Part shown: positions 32,246 through 44,780 of the stretch, piece by piece | How positions within the stretch are numbered: position 1 is the stretch's first letter | How the letters are laid out: each line of letters begins with the position of its first letter | Assembly (NCBI GenBank): GCA_027924585.1 | Contig: BSBM01000877.1 | Coordinates: forward strand, 8,954,001 to 9,018,000 | DNA: 64,000 nt | Source: Larix kaempferi | Taxonomy: Eukaryota; Streptophyta; Pinopsida; Pinales; Pinaceae | Direction of reading: 5' to 3' | Notes under the pieces: generated by a model | What the model saw: the letters and a program-made list of their open reading frames with translations, nothing else | Databases searched by the model: none | Told to the model about the DNA's origin: nothing | Position numbers and translations under genes: made by a program

Positions 32246-33440
32246 CACGCCTTATCCGTACTATCAATACGTGCAGCCTAATCCACAGCTGCCCTTTTTG
32301 GCTACCTTGGACCTACCTGACCTATCTCGTTTAACCAACGACCCCATTTACCATGGAACTAATTTGCCAACTATTTCGGTGAAACTTCAATCTGATATCC
32401 CGAAATTTGATGGAAAGACGGGTGAAGATCATAAAAACCACGCGATGACATACCATTTATGGTGTTCATCTAATTCCTTAATAGACGAATCGATCCGTTT
32501 TAGATTGTTTCAAAGGACTCTCACTGTTTCGGCTGCCAAGTGGTATATCGAGCTACCACCCCACTCTTTTCCTGATTGTGGTTCTCTTGCCATTAACTTT
32601 TTGACTCTTTTCTAGCTTCCTATACGGTATGAAACTAGTACCGAGATTTTAACCTCGCTCCGTCAGAATACCACCACTCACATTTCTGATCATATTCATG
32701 AGTGGCAAAGGAGATGTCATCTCATTAAAGCTCCTATCCCAGACAAACTCCTAGCAGACTAGTTTATGAAGTCCCTCATCCCTGTCATAGCACGAGATGT
32801 TGCCATAGGAGGTGCTGTCACTGAAGAACAAGCCATCGCGTGCACCCATGTGATAGATTTAGTTTATACTCAATATGGAACATTGTTTGATATTTTCCCC
32901 GACTCACCCCATGATGCTAACGACCTCGCGAAACCACTAAAGGGACCCCAAGCCGATGGTATCATTGGATCCCTTCACACCCAGCCTCCTCATCAAACTG
33001 TTGGTTCTTCGCACCCCCAGGGTTCGTCCCCATCACCAACATAGGCTGGTCTCAACACCACCAAGTCATCCACTCCTGCTGCTACTGAAGAAGTGAATTC
33101 TGTCTCATTAGCTTCACCTCAGAAGTTTGTTAGTAAGAAGAAAAACAAGGGAAAACCTAAGAAATCTTCTGCCCAACAGGAACAAAAGAGCACTCCCGAT
33201 GACACCAAACATAAGAGGAAGCTAAAGTATCCTTGTTTACTGTGTAGAGATGATAACTTCTCCAAAGAGTGTCCCCATAGAGACGAAGTCCAAAAGTTTC
33301 TTAGGGGTAAACCCACTCTCGCAGTCCTCAACGACCCGTTTCCCGCTCAAAACCAGCAGATGATTGCTCAACCTCCCCAGCCCTGGGGGAACCATCCAAT
33401 ACTGCGCATGTTCTCATGGTGCGTAATGAGACGATCAATT
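32246..33440 (+). pseudogene. Gag core and nucleocapsid of the second Ty3/gypsy element
   Basis: The frame holds a typical Gag core: KLQSDIPKFDGKTGEDHKNHAM, LFQRTLTVSAAKWYIELP, then after a stop IRYETSTEILTSLRQNTTTHISDHIHEWQRRC. A Lys-rich segment and a damaged knuckle CLLCRDDNFSKEC, with Asn in place of His, follow at about 33228-33270. Stops occur at 32613, 32761 and 33042. Particle formation and RNA binding are the expected roles. The frame changes near 33416 into the protease region. Confidence 0.75.
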
Positions 33441-35008
33441 TGAACACTTGTTTGCAATCATACCACTCGGTCTCTTCGAAAGAACCTATTGGAAGTAATA
33501 CTAAAAAAGCTTCCAACTCTATACCTGATGTCACTATACCGTCAGCCTCTCTCACCATTGAGAAGTCGTCCTTAGATTCGATATTGCGACCGCCCAAGAG
33601 CACGATTAGAAAAGCTGTTTTCAATCCTAATGCTTGGGCAACACAAAATTACAATATCGTAGAAGACTTGGCACAAGCCCCTTGCGCCATGTCCACGTTG
33701 GAAGTTTTGCAGAATTGTCCTAATCAACAAAAGACTCTCCTTGCAACAATCGGTGCAGTTGACCTTGATTCTTCGAATACCATCATGTTCTGACTTGACT
33801 ACTTCAAACCGAGGCTTTCCCATCAGCTCGCATTCCAAGTAGCTGCAAACATTGCTGGGAAAATTTTCCATCGTACCCTTTTGGACGAAGGTACCTCTAT
33901 TTCTGTCATGTCTATCGCTTGTTGGAGAGCCATCGGCTCTCCCGAATTGAATTGTTCTCCTACCACATTGAAAGCATTCGACGGACGTGGCTTTCAACCT
34001 CATGGGCTCTTACAAGCTCTCACAGTCGAGTTAGGTGGGAAGACCGCAACCATTGATGTGGAAGTCGTCTCTGCCCCAATATATTGTAATCTCTTGCTTG
34101 GTCGCAATTGGTTTTACGCCATGCAAGCGGTAGCCTCTTCAGTCTTTCGTGTAGTACAATTCCCCCATCAAAAAAGAATTGTTACCGTCAACCAGTTAGA
34201 TTTTTTCACACTGGACGCTACTACTCATCCTGGTGAGCATGTTCCTTCCATTGGACAAACGTCAAAACAATATGAGAGTATAGGTGTTGGCCTTTTGAAA
34301 GACTCATCTCTCATGGTCATTTTTCCCACTTCAGACCCCCCTAATCATGTTTCCTTCGTGAACATGATCTCCACAGAGATTTCATCTCACTCCACTGATA
34401 CTTGGATTGTACCTGACGAAGCCACAACACACCTGATTGGAGATGCGATGCCTCTTTCGCCCGCTGAACATATTTATGAGGCTATCCAATCAGCACCGGA
34501 GGACCACTTAACTTTGGCTTCCCCACCCTGTTCTCTACAACGAGCATCATCTCTACCTGATCTCTTACTTCAGACTTTTCATTCAGATGAGTCCATCATG
34601 GAATTTATGAATGTTGATGATGGTCCGTGGGATGACCTCCACCATAGGTTGTCTTTTCTTCCACCTTTGGAGTACATAGAGGACAACATTAGCACCATCT
34701 TTTCGTCAGATATCTACCCGTTCCCTCATTCCCCCATACTTACATGTCTTTCAGACTCTAAGGGAAACCTAGCCAACATTGAGCCTACCACACTTGTAGA
34801 CCTTTTGGTGAAACCTGGTGTAGTGGAACACATTTGCATAGGCCAGAAGTGTTCCCATGAAGAAATAGCTATTGGTACGGCCTTATTTAAGCGATTTCGA
34901 GACGTATTCGCTTGGTCCTATGAGGAGATGCCTGGGATAGACCCCACGATTGTTTCTCATGAAATAAAAACCTATCCCGACATCAAACCTGTACGTCAAA
35001 AGTTGTGA
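33416..35008 (+). pseudogene. Protease and Pro-RT linker of the second Ty3/gypsy element
   Basis: A frame with a stop at 33791 and then a 375-aa open stretch. The retropepsin part reads LLDEGTSISVMS, with the catalytic Asp as DEGTS, then KAFDGRGFQPHG, VDVEVVSAPIYCNLLLGRNWF. A long polar linker leads to DLLVKPGVVEHIC and FRDVFAWSYEEMPGIDP, the usual entry to RT. The active site is close to the D-x-G-[TS] consensus. The linker (about 230 codons) is longer than usual and has no domain I recognise. Confidence 0.8.
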
Positions 35009-35032
35009 CCGGTACACCCCCGGAAGACTGCA

Positions 35033-36414
35033 GTGATCAAGGCAGAGATTGAAAAGCTCTTAAAGGCTGGCTTCATCTATCCTGTCCCATTGACGGATTG
35101 GGTCTCAAACGTCGTCCTTGTGAACAAAAAGCAGGGCACCATTCGTTTCTATGTCGATTATCGGGACCTTAACAAGGCTTGTCCAAAGGACAACTACCTG
35201 ACCTCGTTCATTGACTAGATTATCGACAATTGTGTTGGAAGCGTCATCTTCTCATTCATGGATGGCTTTTCCGGTTACAACCAGATTGAGATCAACCCAG
35301 CCGACTAGACGGATTTCATCTGTCCTTGGGTGACATTTGCATATCGCAAACTCCCGTTTGGCCTTAAAAATGCTGGCGCCAAGTTCCAGCAAGCCATGTT
35401 GTATGCCTTCCATGACATTAATGACTTTGTGGAACCTTACCTGGATGATCTCCTTGCTCATTCAAAGCAACGTGAGTTCCACATGGATCATCTGACGACC
35501 ATCTTCCTCAGATCCAGACAGTACAATATCTGTCTGAATCCTCATAAGTGCATCTTTTGCATTGAGTATGGACGCCTCTTAGGGTTTATTGTCTCAAAGG
35601 ATGGGATCTGCATCTATCCCTTAAAAGTGGATGCCATTGTCAACCTACCACCTCAAACTGACGTGACGAAACTTCAAAGTCTCCAAGGGAAGGCGACTTA
35701 TTTAAGGCGTTTTGTTTATAACTTTGCGGAAAAAACTAAGGGGTATATGAAACTACTTAAGAAGGACACCCCATTCATTTGGGACGATCAAGCTCAAAAA
35801 TCCTTCGACAGCATAAACATGCCATCACACACGCCCCCGTAATCCAACCGCCAAACTATTTCCGAGATTACATCTTATATCTCGCTGTTTCTGCTACCAC
35901 TATCGCCATGGTTTTGGTACAGGAGGATCAAAACGCCTAGGAACATGTAATATACTATGCGAGTAAGGGTCTCATTGACACTAAAACTAGATATTCACAT
36001 GTCGAGAAGCTTGCTCTCGCGGCAGTCATTGCCATACAAAAGTTCCGACACTATATCCTGGTCTACACCACCACCATCATTGCAGACTCGAACCCCATGT
36101 ACCACATATTGACATGACAGGTGCTTGGGGGAAAGTACTCACGCTGGATTGTGATACTGCAAGAATTCGACCTTCTTTTCAAGAAAGCCAAGTCTAAAAA
36201 GTCTTTGGTGTTTGCTGAGCTCATTTGTGACCTTCCCTGTCTTGATGTAGAAGTTGAGCACAATGATTCTTTTTTGGACGAATTGTTGTTTCTCATCAGT
36301 ACGACTATCTGTGGTATGGAGATATTTCATTATATCTTCAAACCCAACGCTTCAATCCTCAACTATCTCACGACGACCGTCGTAGAATACGTCATCATGC
36401 GAAGTATTATCTGA
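35033..36414 (+). pseudogene. RT and RNase H of the second Ty3/gypsy element
   Basis: RT motifs in order: EIEKLLKAGFIYPVP, RFYVDYRDLNKACPKD, FMDGFSGYNQIEI, LPFGLKNAGAKFQQAM, catalytic YLDD in VEPYLDDLLAHS, and the tether GKATYLRRFVYNFAEK. RNase H follows in broken frames: YLAVSATTIAMVL, VIYYASKGLIDTKTRYSHVEK and IADSNPMYHIL. Stops at 35216, 35306 and 35938 and shifts near 35820 and 36118 inactivate it. Role: conversion of element RNA to DNA. Confidence 0.85.
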
Positions 36415-36428
36415 TCATAAGTGATACT

Positions 36429-36845
36429 TTGTACCGCCATGGCATCGATTCAATTCTTCGACGTTGTCTAATTCACGATGAGGCTGAACGTGTTCTGAAT
36501 GATTGTCATGCTGGGGCGTGTGGCGGTCACCTCTTTGGGATGGCTACAACCCAGAGGATTTTGCGCGTAGGATTTTATTGGCCTACTATCTTCAAAGATT
36601 GTATTGAGGCCGTGGAAAGATGTCCTCCATGTCAACACTTCCATGCAAAGAAGCGCACCCATCCCGCCCCGTTACACTTGGTTATTGCCGTGGGCCCCTT
36701 CGCAAAATGGGGCATCGATTTTATGCATTGTAAGCCTACCTCAGCCGGGGGGCATAGTTACATCATAGTAGCTGTGGATTACTTTACAAAGTGGGCTGAG
36801 GCAATTCCTACATACCAAAATGATGGAAAAATAAACGGTAAGTAG
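36429..36845 (+). pseudogene. Integrase, truncated, of the second Ty3/gypsy element
   Basis: The HHCC zinc region (DCHAGACGGHLFGMATTQRI and CPPCQHFHAKK) and the first catalytic Asp (KWGIDFMHCKP), followed by YFTKWAEAIPTYQND, are intact in a 138-codon frame. Recognisable integrase stops at about NDGK; the second Asp and the Glu of the DDE triad are absent downstream. The sequence after 36845 is unrelated, so a deletion or rearrangement removed the rest of pol and the 3' LTR. Confidence 0.8.
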
Positions 36846-37875
36846 CAGCTTGTGAATTTATTAAGTCTGAAGATGGTACGCAATACATCACTTAACATGG
36901 CATCACACTCTTCAAGGCTCGGCTGTGAGTGGGATACTTAATGATGAATTTGGCCAACTGGGACCACTTTGACTCAAGCCTTAAACGCACCACTGTTGGA
37001 ACCTTTAAACGTTGTCGAATGTATTGTCCTCCTACCATAGTGGCACCCAATTCCAGGGTTTAAAACATAGGACTTATAAAGGTCAATCCTGCATGGCACT
37101 AACTCTCACCATCGTGGTTACACTTGTAACATTGATCAACCAATCATTTTAATTGCCATGCGAATTATATCATTTATGGTATGTTTCTCTACATAGCTCA
37201 GAGTTCACATTTCATGTGCATGATACCTTGGGTTAATATGTTGGGGAAATCGAATTATACATAAGTCTTATAACTGCACGGTGATGTTGTTAAACCATTA
37301 AGTATGTTGGGGTTGAAAACCTAGGTAGCGCCCAATTATAGTGTATATGTATGATGCCTTTATAACCTAAGGTCCATATCACCCGGTTAATATATATATA
37401 TATATATTGCATGTGAAATCAAGACTTTAATGCTTGGCCAAATGTGTATGTTTTTCATTGACATCTTAGGTTAGTACTAATTCCATTTTGTATTGCATTA
37501 ATGGATAGTTGTATCATAATTTCTTTGTTTAGTTGGAAAACAATTGTTCACATAAAATTTAAGTAGATTTTATTATAATCTATGTTTTGTAAAATGGTCA
37601 TATGACTTGTGCTTATAGTCCTTAGGTTTATAACACCTTATTAATTGGGGACTATTATATTGGTGGGATTGTAATATGCTTTCCATGTGAATGTATTAAT
37701 ACATCGGGGGTTGTTTTAGCATCCCATTTATAATATAGGAATTTTATTAACGTTGGGATTATGTTTGTATGCCAATTATATAACTTGTATTATGTGCATT
37801 GTATTTTGTTGTTGCAGGTGGTAAACAAGTATATGCCTAGGTTATACTTCAATGTGCATAGTTACATAGGGATAT
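36846..37875. other. Unassigned AT-rich sequence
   Basis: No ORF of note and no recognised repeat, apart from a (TA) run at 37391-37407. It lies between the truncated integrase and a probable solo LTR. Confidence 0.5.
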
Positions 37876-37880
37876 ACATA

Positions 37881-39227
37881 TGTAATATCCCCATTTTGAC
37901 CCTTATAACATTTTGGGCTCTAATGTAAATATTATATGCATATTATGTACGGTTCCTTGCGTGGAGCTCAAGGCCAAGGCTCCGCTAGTGAACACTCGAC
38001 CTCGACGAGGCAAGTATTGGATATTATGCTACCCATGTGCTAGTGAACTATGGGAATTGTAAATATGCATTTTAATATAAATGCCCACAACTAGCTATGC
38101 AATTCCACACAAGATTGGGGCATGATGTTTACAAGGAATTGGGAGGGAAATATTCAAACCCTTGAGCCAATAAAGTCAAGCCAAGTGTCAATGAGAGAAC
38201 CCAGGAACCCTCAACTACCCATGTTGACTTTTGTGCCCAATCATTCATTTCTCCCAAGAGTTGGTTGAGGTAGTTAATTCCTTGGGGAGTGGAGAGGTAT
38301 GGTTATCCAAATTTGAGTATGGGAAAGCCACCCTTCTGAGAATTTCTTGTTTGGATTCTTGGGCAAGAAAGGAGCCACGAAATTGCCCCCAAGCCATTAT
38401 TCACCCATCAGTTTTACTCTCTCACGAGTTTGGAGCTACCTGGGCATTTTCCTCCATGAATTTCCTGTGTTTTCCTTCATTTTCCTAGCTGGGAAGGGCA
38501 TTTTTATGTTGTATAATAGCGGGGAAGAAGGGAAAATGATTTGGGGTTTTATTGAGGCCATTTTGGACCACTGAATGCTCATACATCTGTGGGAGAAATC
38601 GTTTTTCTTCCTTGGGGTTGATTCCCTCTTCCCACAATCCATTTTGGGTGTGACACGATTTTGGGAAAAACCCATAGATCCTATTCCGTGAAACCCATCG
38701 TTGAAATGTGTATCAATGCCCAGTTTTGAGTTGCTGTGTGTAAAAGAATGTTGGGGCTGAGATGGGTATCCATTGCTTTGGGCTATGTTGAGCTTGAGAG
38801 TCCCTTTTTTCTTGTAGATATCATGCCCAGCTCGGGGGTGGTCTCTGAGTGATGAAATAATATAGGCTGGGCAGAGACCTATGGTTGGGTGGAACGTTGT
38901 AGCGACATAGCTAGTTGCTTGGGACAACTGCACAACGAAGATAAGTGTTTTTCTGTATATATATTTATCGCTGCAATGTTTAAATTGATGGTTGTTTTGA
39001 TATGCTAAATGCATGTGAGAAATGTGTGTGGATGATGTTTCATTCTGCTGTGCATGTTTTCCTGATTTATGGGCAATTGTTTATATTTATATGAATCATG
39101 AATGTTGAAATGGGCTAAGTTTTATAAAAGCCTAGATGTTGGGTATCATGTTCCCTTCCTTGCATCAATAGATGGGAGGGGACTTGACACATAGTGCATG
39201 TTTTAGTTTAAGTTCATAATTATATCA
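37881..39227 (+). mobile_element. Probable solo LTR of a Ty3/gypsy element, ACATA duplications
   Basis: Starts TGTAATATCCCC, a very common opening of plant Ty3 LTRs, and can be ended at ATATCA (39227). ACATA stands directly before the start (37876-37880) and directly after the end (39228-39232), which supports a 5-bp target-site duplication. Around 38830-38890 it shares the phrase AGCTCGGGGGTGG and ensuing text with the LTR of the 1-6874 element, so the two families are related. The 192-codon antisense frame at 38436-39014 lies wholly inside and has no domain. Confidence 0.5.
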
Positions 39228-41199
39228 ACATAATCCTTAACCCAAGAGTACTACTCATGTAATTATGAGTTAAGAAAACTTGAGTACATTAGTTTGCATG
39301 CCACTGCATTTTCAAGTCTTATAGGCATCATGACAATAAATTAAAATAGTATTAAGGCAGTGGTTATGGTCGTGGGACCTTTACGAAAAAAAAAAATATT
39401 TGGTGAAGAAGAGACATGACAGTGAGTGTAACACGTCGAGGGTTCTCCTTCAATCCTTGGCATGTTGAAAAACTACAAATTATTGCGCAGTGTCATAAAA
39501 GAGATCCAACTCATGACAAATTATTGTCAATGAAACAGGATTGCAACTTGAAGATGTCATGTTACAATTGGTGGGGTAAACCGACTGCCTATTTTCATAT
39601 ACAAACTGCTTGCGATACCTTGCTCCTAATTAGAGCTTACGACGTTTTGAAACTAGTGGAATATCTTGTGCATCTGAACACGAACTTGAATCAGGATCCT
39701 ACAATATAGAATAAATTGATATTCAAATTCACATGGATAAGTAACATAAATTCAAATAAATAGTTAAAATATAAATAAAACCTGAACTTATTAGAGATGG
39801 AAAGGGAGAAATCGTCGAACTTCAAATACGATGGAATGAGCTAGAATATGAAGAATTATCCATTTGATACTATAAGGATTTCTCCCTACATTTAAGACAA
39901 ATAAGCAACCAATATATGTCTCTACTGTCCTAAAATATTTTAAGAACTATATCATAATCTAACTTCCAATATAGTTTGGAAACCGTTTTGTAAGAATAAG
40001 GTGAGTTTAAGAAACATATATATACTGTGAAATATTGTAATTGGTGTGGTTGAATACTAAAAGAAAATTTGAGATGAATATATAATTTTAAGTAGACACA
40101 TCAAACCATAGGATTTTCAAATTAAACCCATGCGTCTAATCAAATTAACAGACACTAGTGTGATCACAACTCTTCAATGCACCAATATGTCATAACAAAA
40201 AACACACTGCATATCAACATCCGCAAGCCCCTGCAAAAGAAAATATCTTCTACATTTTATAGCAAATAATTATCGATGCATTCTTACAAAATCATTCATA
40301 TCAGTGTGTTTTATAAATACATGTGCATCGATGCGTCCCATTTCTACATGCACCACAACATGATTTTTTTAAATTTTTTTATGTATTTCCTATTTATGCG
40401 GTGCCACGTTGAAATTCAACCATTTTGGTTTGTTTCATTTATATGCGCACCAATGCGCCATAATCACAAGTGCACTGGAATGCTGAAAATCAAAATTAAA
40501 AAAATCGCATAAGTTATTTTTACCCTAAACTGAAAAAAGAGCGACAATTTTAAATTTGAAAACTAATTCTAAAAGGTGTTTAAAAGCAAAAAAACTAAAC
40601 ATTAATTCATTCTTTTGCCAAAATTTTGAGTGGAGAGTTTTGGAAGAGAGATTTACATGGAAGGAGTTTCGAGCAACCAGATTATTCAGAGGATTGAAAT
40701 TTGGTAGGTATGGTGAATCAAACAAAACCCTACATAGTAGAAGTTTCATGTGAAATATTCCTATTGATCTTATTATCCTATTAAGATTTTAACTATATTT
40801 AGAAAAAAAATTTCATAGTTACCTTCAATTTTGCAACCTTTATTTTTTCGCTGCTTCATTTCATTTTATGTGGCTGCAAAATTTTACATTAGGGTTTAAA
40901 TCCCTCTATTGTTATACAATTATGATTTTTACTTTTATGGATCTTAGATTTGATGATTTTGTAATTATATATAGAAAGCATAGGGTGAGATAAGGCCACT
41001 TTTTGGGTCGAATCCGTAACCATGTCAATTTTTTTTATAAAATATTTCAATAACAAACGCATGCGTCATTTTCGGTGTGTTTATATAAAAGCAACGTGTC
41101 GGTGCGTTTATAGTGATAGCGCACCGTAATGTATATGTGTGACATTATATTTTATTTTATAAAAACGCAAAAAGAAACATTTATCTGTTCTTGTTGTCA
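39228..41199. other. Unassigned AT-rich sequence with one 97-codon ORF
   Basis: Mostly AT-rich sequence without recognised repeats. A plus-strand frame at 39416-39709 (97 aa, with SVTRRGFSFNPWHVEKLQI and RAYDVLKLVEYLVHLNTNL) reads somewhat like protein, but I know no family for it and it could be chance. Short phrases built on GCGT/ACGC (ATGCGTC, GCGCACC, GTGCGTTTAT) recur at 40100-41120, which hints at a decayed small transposon, but I could not find clean termini. Confidence 0.35.
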
Positions 41200-43060
41200 C
41201 ATCATCACATTGAACCATGGGATATTAAGGTTGACTTTGGTTGGATTCGGTTAGCTAAGGTAAGCTATCTTTGAACATCACTAAACATGGTAGATGCATG
41301 ATGTCAAATGATGGTTCACTAAGTTTGACCATTATAAATTATGGTTCATTGTTGGTTTTGCATGGTTGAATTTTATGAAACATAATTGACTTTAGTGTAC
41401 CCTAGTTGACTAATCATGTATTTGGTTAAATTTGGTTATGTATGGTTGAATTTTGTTAGCTAAGGTCGAGGTGGTTTGACCATTATTGAACATGGTTAAT
41501 GACGAGTGACACAGAGTGGCTGAATAAGTTTGATTATAGTTTTCCATGAATGATTATTGTTTGAACATGGTAGACTTTTATTACCTAAGGTTGACTTTGT
41601 ATGACCATGGTTAGAGATGGGTGAAAAAATATCAATGAATAAGTTTGACTATAGTTTGAAATGGGTGATTATTGTTTGACCATGGTTGACTATGTCTAAC
41701 CAATATTAACCATATGTGATTCTACTTTGACCATATGTGATGAAGCTTCGTAAAGTTTTCCATGTTGACTACATTTGACCATAGTTAACTATGGTTGACA
41801 ATTGATTGAACATGATTGAGTTTGAATGTCCATTTGTGGGACATTCCTCAACAATTACGTTTGATAATGATTGGCCATGGGTGTCCATGTTAGATTATGT
41901 TTTACCATGTTTGATTATTGTTAAATTTCGCTAATTATCATGGGCATTGGTTGATCATGGTTAACTAAGCTTGACTATGATTGACCATGCTTCACAAGGG
42001 TTTCCTGTGAGTGTGGATGCTTATATTATAATTAATCAATGTTGACCAAATTTGACTACGATTGACTTTGGTTCACTATGGGTTAGTTGGATGATAATAG
42101 TTGACCATGTTTGAATGTCATCAAACATGATTGATTATGATTGACAATGGTTGATAATCATGCATTGTGTTTTCATAGTTGATTGTAGTTAATCATGGTT
42201 GATTGTGGTTGACAATGTTTAAAAATCGTTAACCATGGATGATTATTTTTTGATCATGGTTAATTATGATTAACCTTAGTTTACCATGGTTGACAAATTA
42301 GTAAGCTTTGGTTAGCTAAGGTTGAATATGTCTAACCATTGTTTAGCATAGTAAGTGAGGGTGTCAAACAATGGTTGAATAAGTTTGATTATACTAAACC
42401 ATGGTTGATTATTGTTTGGACATGGGTAATTTGGTTGTGCATGGATGATTATTGTTAGCTAACATTGAATTTGTTTTTCCATCATTGTTCCATAATGATT
42501 TATGTTTGATAATGAATGACGATGGTTGACCATCATTGTTAGGTTATGTTTCACCATGTTTTATTATGGTTGAATTTCACTAATTATGGTGAACTTTGGT
42601 TGATCATGCTTAACTAAGCTTGACTATGGTTAACCATGCTTCACAATGTTTTACTATGATTGTAGATAATTAGACCATACCAAACCATAGTTGTTTATAA
42701 CTACTACTTAACCATGGTTGTCTATACTTAACAATGTGTGATTATTGTTTGACCATGGTTGTCTATGGTTGACCATAGTTTACCATGGCTGACATTAGTA
42801 AGCTTTGGTTAGCAAAAGTTGAATATGTCTAATCATTTTTTAGCATAGTAAGTGAAGGAATTCAAATTATGGTTGACTAAGTTTGAAAATAATAAACCAT
42901 GGTTGATTATTGTTTCGACATGGATGATCTTATGAAAAATGTCTCATTTTTGTGCTCCCTAATTTACTAATATTTGTTTTAGTTAATGATGGTTGAATTT
43001 AGTGGAATTTCGTTGTGCATGGATGACTTTTGTTAGCTAACATTGACTTTGTTATCAATC
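41200..43060. repeat. Degenerate short-unit repeat field, GTTGAC/CCATGGTTGA
   Basis: For about 1.8 kb nearly every line repeats variants of a roughly 10-12 base phrase: GGTTGACTATG, TTTGACCATGG, TGGTTGATCATGG or GGTTAACCATG. TTGAC occurs at least two dozen times. Longer imperfect copies are nested in it. About 150 bases at 42281-42430 recur at 42779-42930, and the text at 41947-42005 recurs near 42596-42655. This indicates an old tandem array with higher-order structure, now heavily mutated. No coding sequence is seen. Confidence 0.7.
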
Positions 43061-43914
43061 TTAGCTAATTGGAAAATTGGGTAGGTTGAAGAAATGTTGT
43101 TGTTATCACTTAAATTACTAGGATTTATGTCTCTTCGTTCAACAAATCATGATGTCTTCTCATCGGGCATTAATTTTAGATCATCAGTTTCCTGCAATTC
43201 TCCTCATGTTTCCATGGCTGCATCTAGTTGTCCTTCTATTTCAATTTCTATCCTCATGTTCCTCAAAATATCTTGTAATGCCTTGCAATTAATCATATGC
43301 TTTTTATAATCTCATGCTTTATATTTCAAGATTCCTGTATTACCAAACCTACCTATTTTTTTTATTTAAATGGTTGATGTGTTTGTTTATGTCTGAAGCC
43401 TTTGTTTTAATTCTTAGTGGTCTATAATTTTTACTACTCGTGCAAAGCATTCATTTTTTTACTATTATTTTAAATGCTAATTTGTGTTAAGAATTCATTT
43501 TTAACATGGTTTTAAATGTTTTTGGGTGAATTCCAAATTAAAAATTGAATGAGTTTTAATGTTACCTTGTAAAAAAAAATTAAAAAAAAAGAAAAAAGAA
43601 AAAGAAAAATATGAAAGATGAATGATAGCAATAATCATTACATTACACTGATAGGTGTTTTTATTTTAGAATTTGGGGTGGATTAGAGCCTGTATTTTTC
43701 CTAGATTGCATGAGGATGAGACAAGTGTAATATTAAAAAATAACCCATAACTATGATGGATAACTAGTAACTGGTGCATGGATAATGGACAATTCATTAC
43801 ATTTTATTAGGACGAAATTTGTGTAACTAGCATGAAAAAAAAGTAACATTATTTATGGTACTAAGATTATGACCTATAGATGTTCACTAGCCATAAGTTA
43901 AGTGACCGTGCTAG
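43061..43914. other. Flank with fragments related to the RING-gene region
   Basis: No gene. Read on the minus strand, 43090-43310 gives short protein-like text (IEIEGQLDAAMETWGELQETDDLKLMPDEK). It resembles part of a coding sequence and may be a displaced piece of the RING-H2 pseudogene just downstream, since similar CCTCAAAATAT...TTGCAATT phrases occur near 43258 and 44560. A long A/AAAAGAAAA run lies at 43570-43610. Confidence 0.3.
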
Positions 43915-44780
43915 TTATAAACTAATACCACCAAGTAATACTACTGAAACATCGACGATATATGGGACAAGAAGTGCCAAATGTAATCCACATGGAGATG
44001 CAATGCTGGTGGTATATGTGTCCGCAATGGAGTTGACCCGCCTTCTCTCCCAACTCAAAATCGTACTGGAAAATTGAGCAAGTTGAAGTAATGCTATTGT
44101 GATCTCTGATATGGTCTCCTGAAATAGAAATGGGTATGGTTTCACGAGGCATTCATGGTGCATGTTCTTCTTCCAATTCTGTTGTTCTTCGTGCATCTGA
44201 AACTCTTTGTTGTTGTTCCCGGAATATCCGTTCCAAGTCGACATTAATTCGACCTGGGATTTGACTCCCATTTCTTAATCGTTCTCTTCTCCATTGTGTT
44301 GAGTCACTAGCCACTTCTCGCAAACAACCATCGTTCCACAAGTTCAGCATAATCGTTGAAACTCTTTGTCGTCATTCAGAAAGTCCTCTTAATCTCCGTC
44401 CCAAATCGACATTAATTAGAATCGGGATTTGATTCATCGTTCTTAATCGTTCTCTTCTCCATCGTTTTTTCCTAGCCATTATCTGATATGTTGTACAATC
44501 TAGAACTGTTAGGCTGGAATGATCAGTTCTAGCAACCTACAATCATTGTTGCTCAAGTTCCTCAAAATATATTATAAACTCTTGCAATTCAGCTAATAAT
44601 TGTCATCTTTCTCCTTATCCTTCCATATCTCCTTCCAATTTCTATATTAAAAGAATGGTTGCTTCCTCTACCAAGGCCACCACCAACTGAAATGAAAACG
44701 GTTACCCAAAAATCCAATTCAATTGCCTTCTTTATATGAGAAGATGAAACTACACTCTGCAATTCAATGGATGTGTCCAT
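43915..44780 (-). pseudogene. RING-H2 finger (E3 ubiquitin ligase-like) pseudogene
   Basis: On the minus strand a frame from 44350 reads QQQRVSDARRTTELEEEHAP, then a stop, then continues in the same frame to CSIFQYDFELGEKAGQLHCGHIYHQHCISMW and SCPIY. This is the RING-H2 pattern C-x2-C...C-x-H-x2-H-x2-C...C-x2-C with two ligands lost: the second Cys is Phe and the last Cys is Tyr. Such fingers recruit E2 enzymes in plant E3 ligases. A segment of about 110 bases is tandemly repeated (44196-44310 and 44355-44470). An N-terminal piece (44780-44589) is in another frame. Probably a decayed copy of a host gene or a captured fragment. Confidence 0.65.

Larger units (their letters stand above)
30598..36845 (+). 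mobile_element. Second Ty3/gypsy element relic, both ends missing
   Basis: Plus-strand Gag, protease, RT, RNase H and the first part of integrase follow in Ty3 order. They are interrupted by many stops and several frameshifts. Similarity stops inside the integrase core at about 36845. No flanking LTR pair belongs to it in the window. The sequence differs strongly from the 18737 element (different protease and RT text, YLDD rather than YFDD), so it is a separate lineage, probably non-chromoviral. Confidence 0.8.

Noticed and set aside
31617-32267. 216-codon minus-strand frame rich in Arg/Thr/Trp opposite the Gag Pro/Gly region
   Set aside because: It is the antisense of GC-rich simple sequence; the sense frame connects to the Gag core, the antisense frame connects to nothing.
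36846-37875. Continuation of integrase after 36845
   Set aside because: Neither the second catalytic Asp segment nor the DDE Glu region can be found in any plus frame; the similarity simply ends.
38436-39014. 192-codon minus-strand frame
   Set aside because: Lies wholly inside the probable solo LTR, with no recognisable domain or neighbour in the same frame.
41200-43060. TTGAC-rich region as a designed WRKY enhancer
   Set aside because: The motif is part of the repeat unit itself, so its frequency does not by itself show regulatory function; kept only as a speculative remark.
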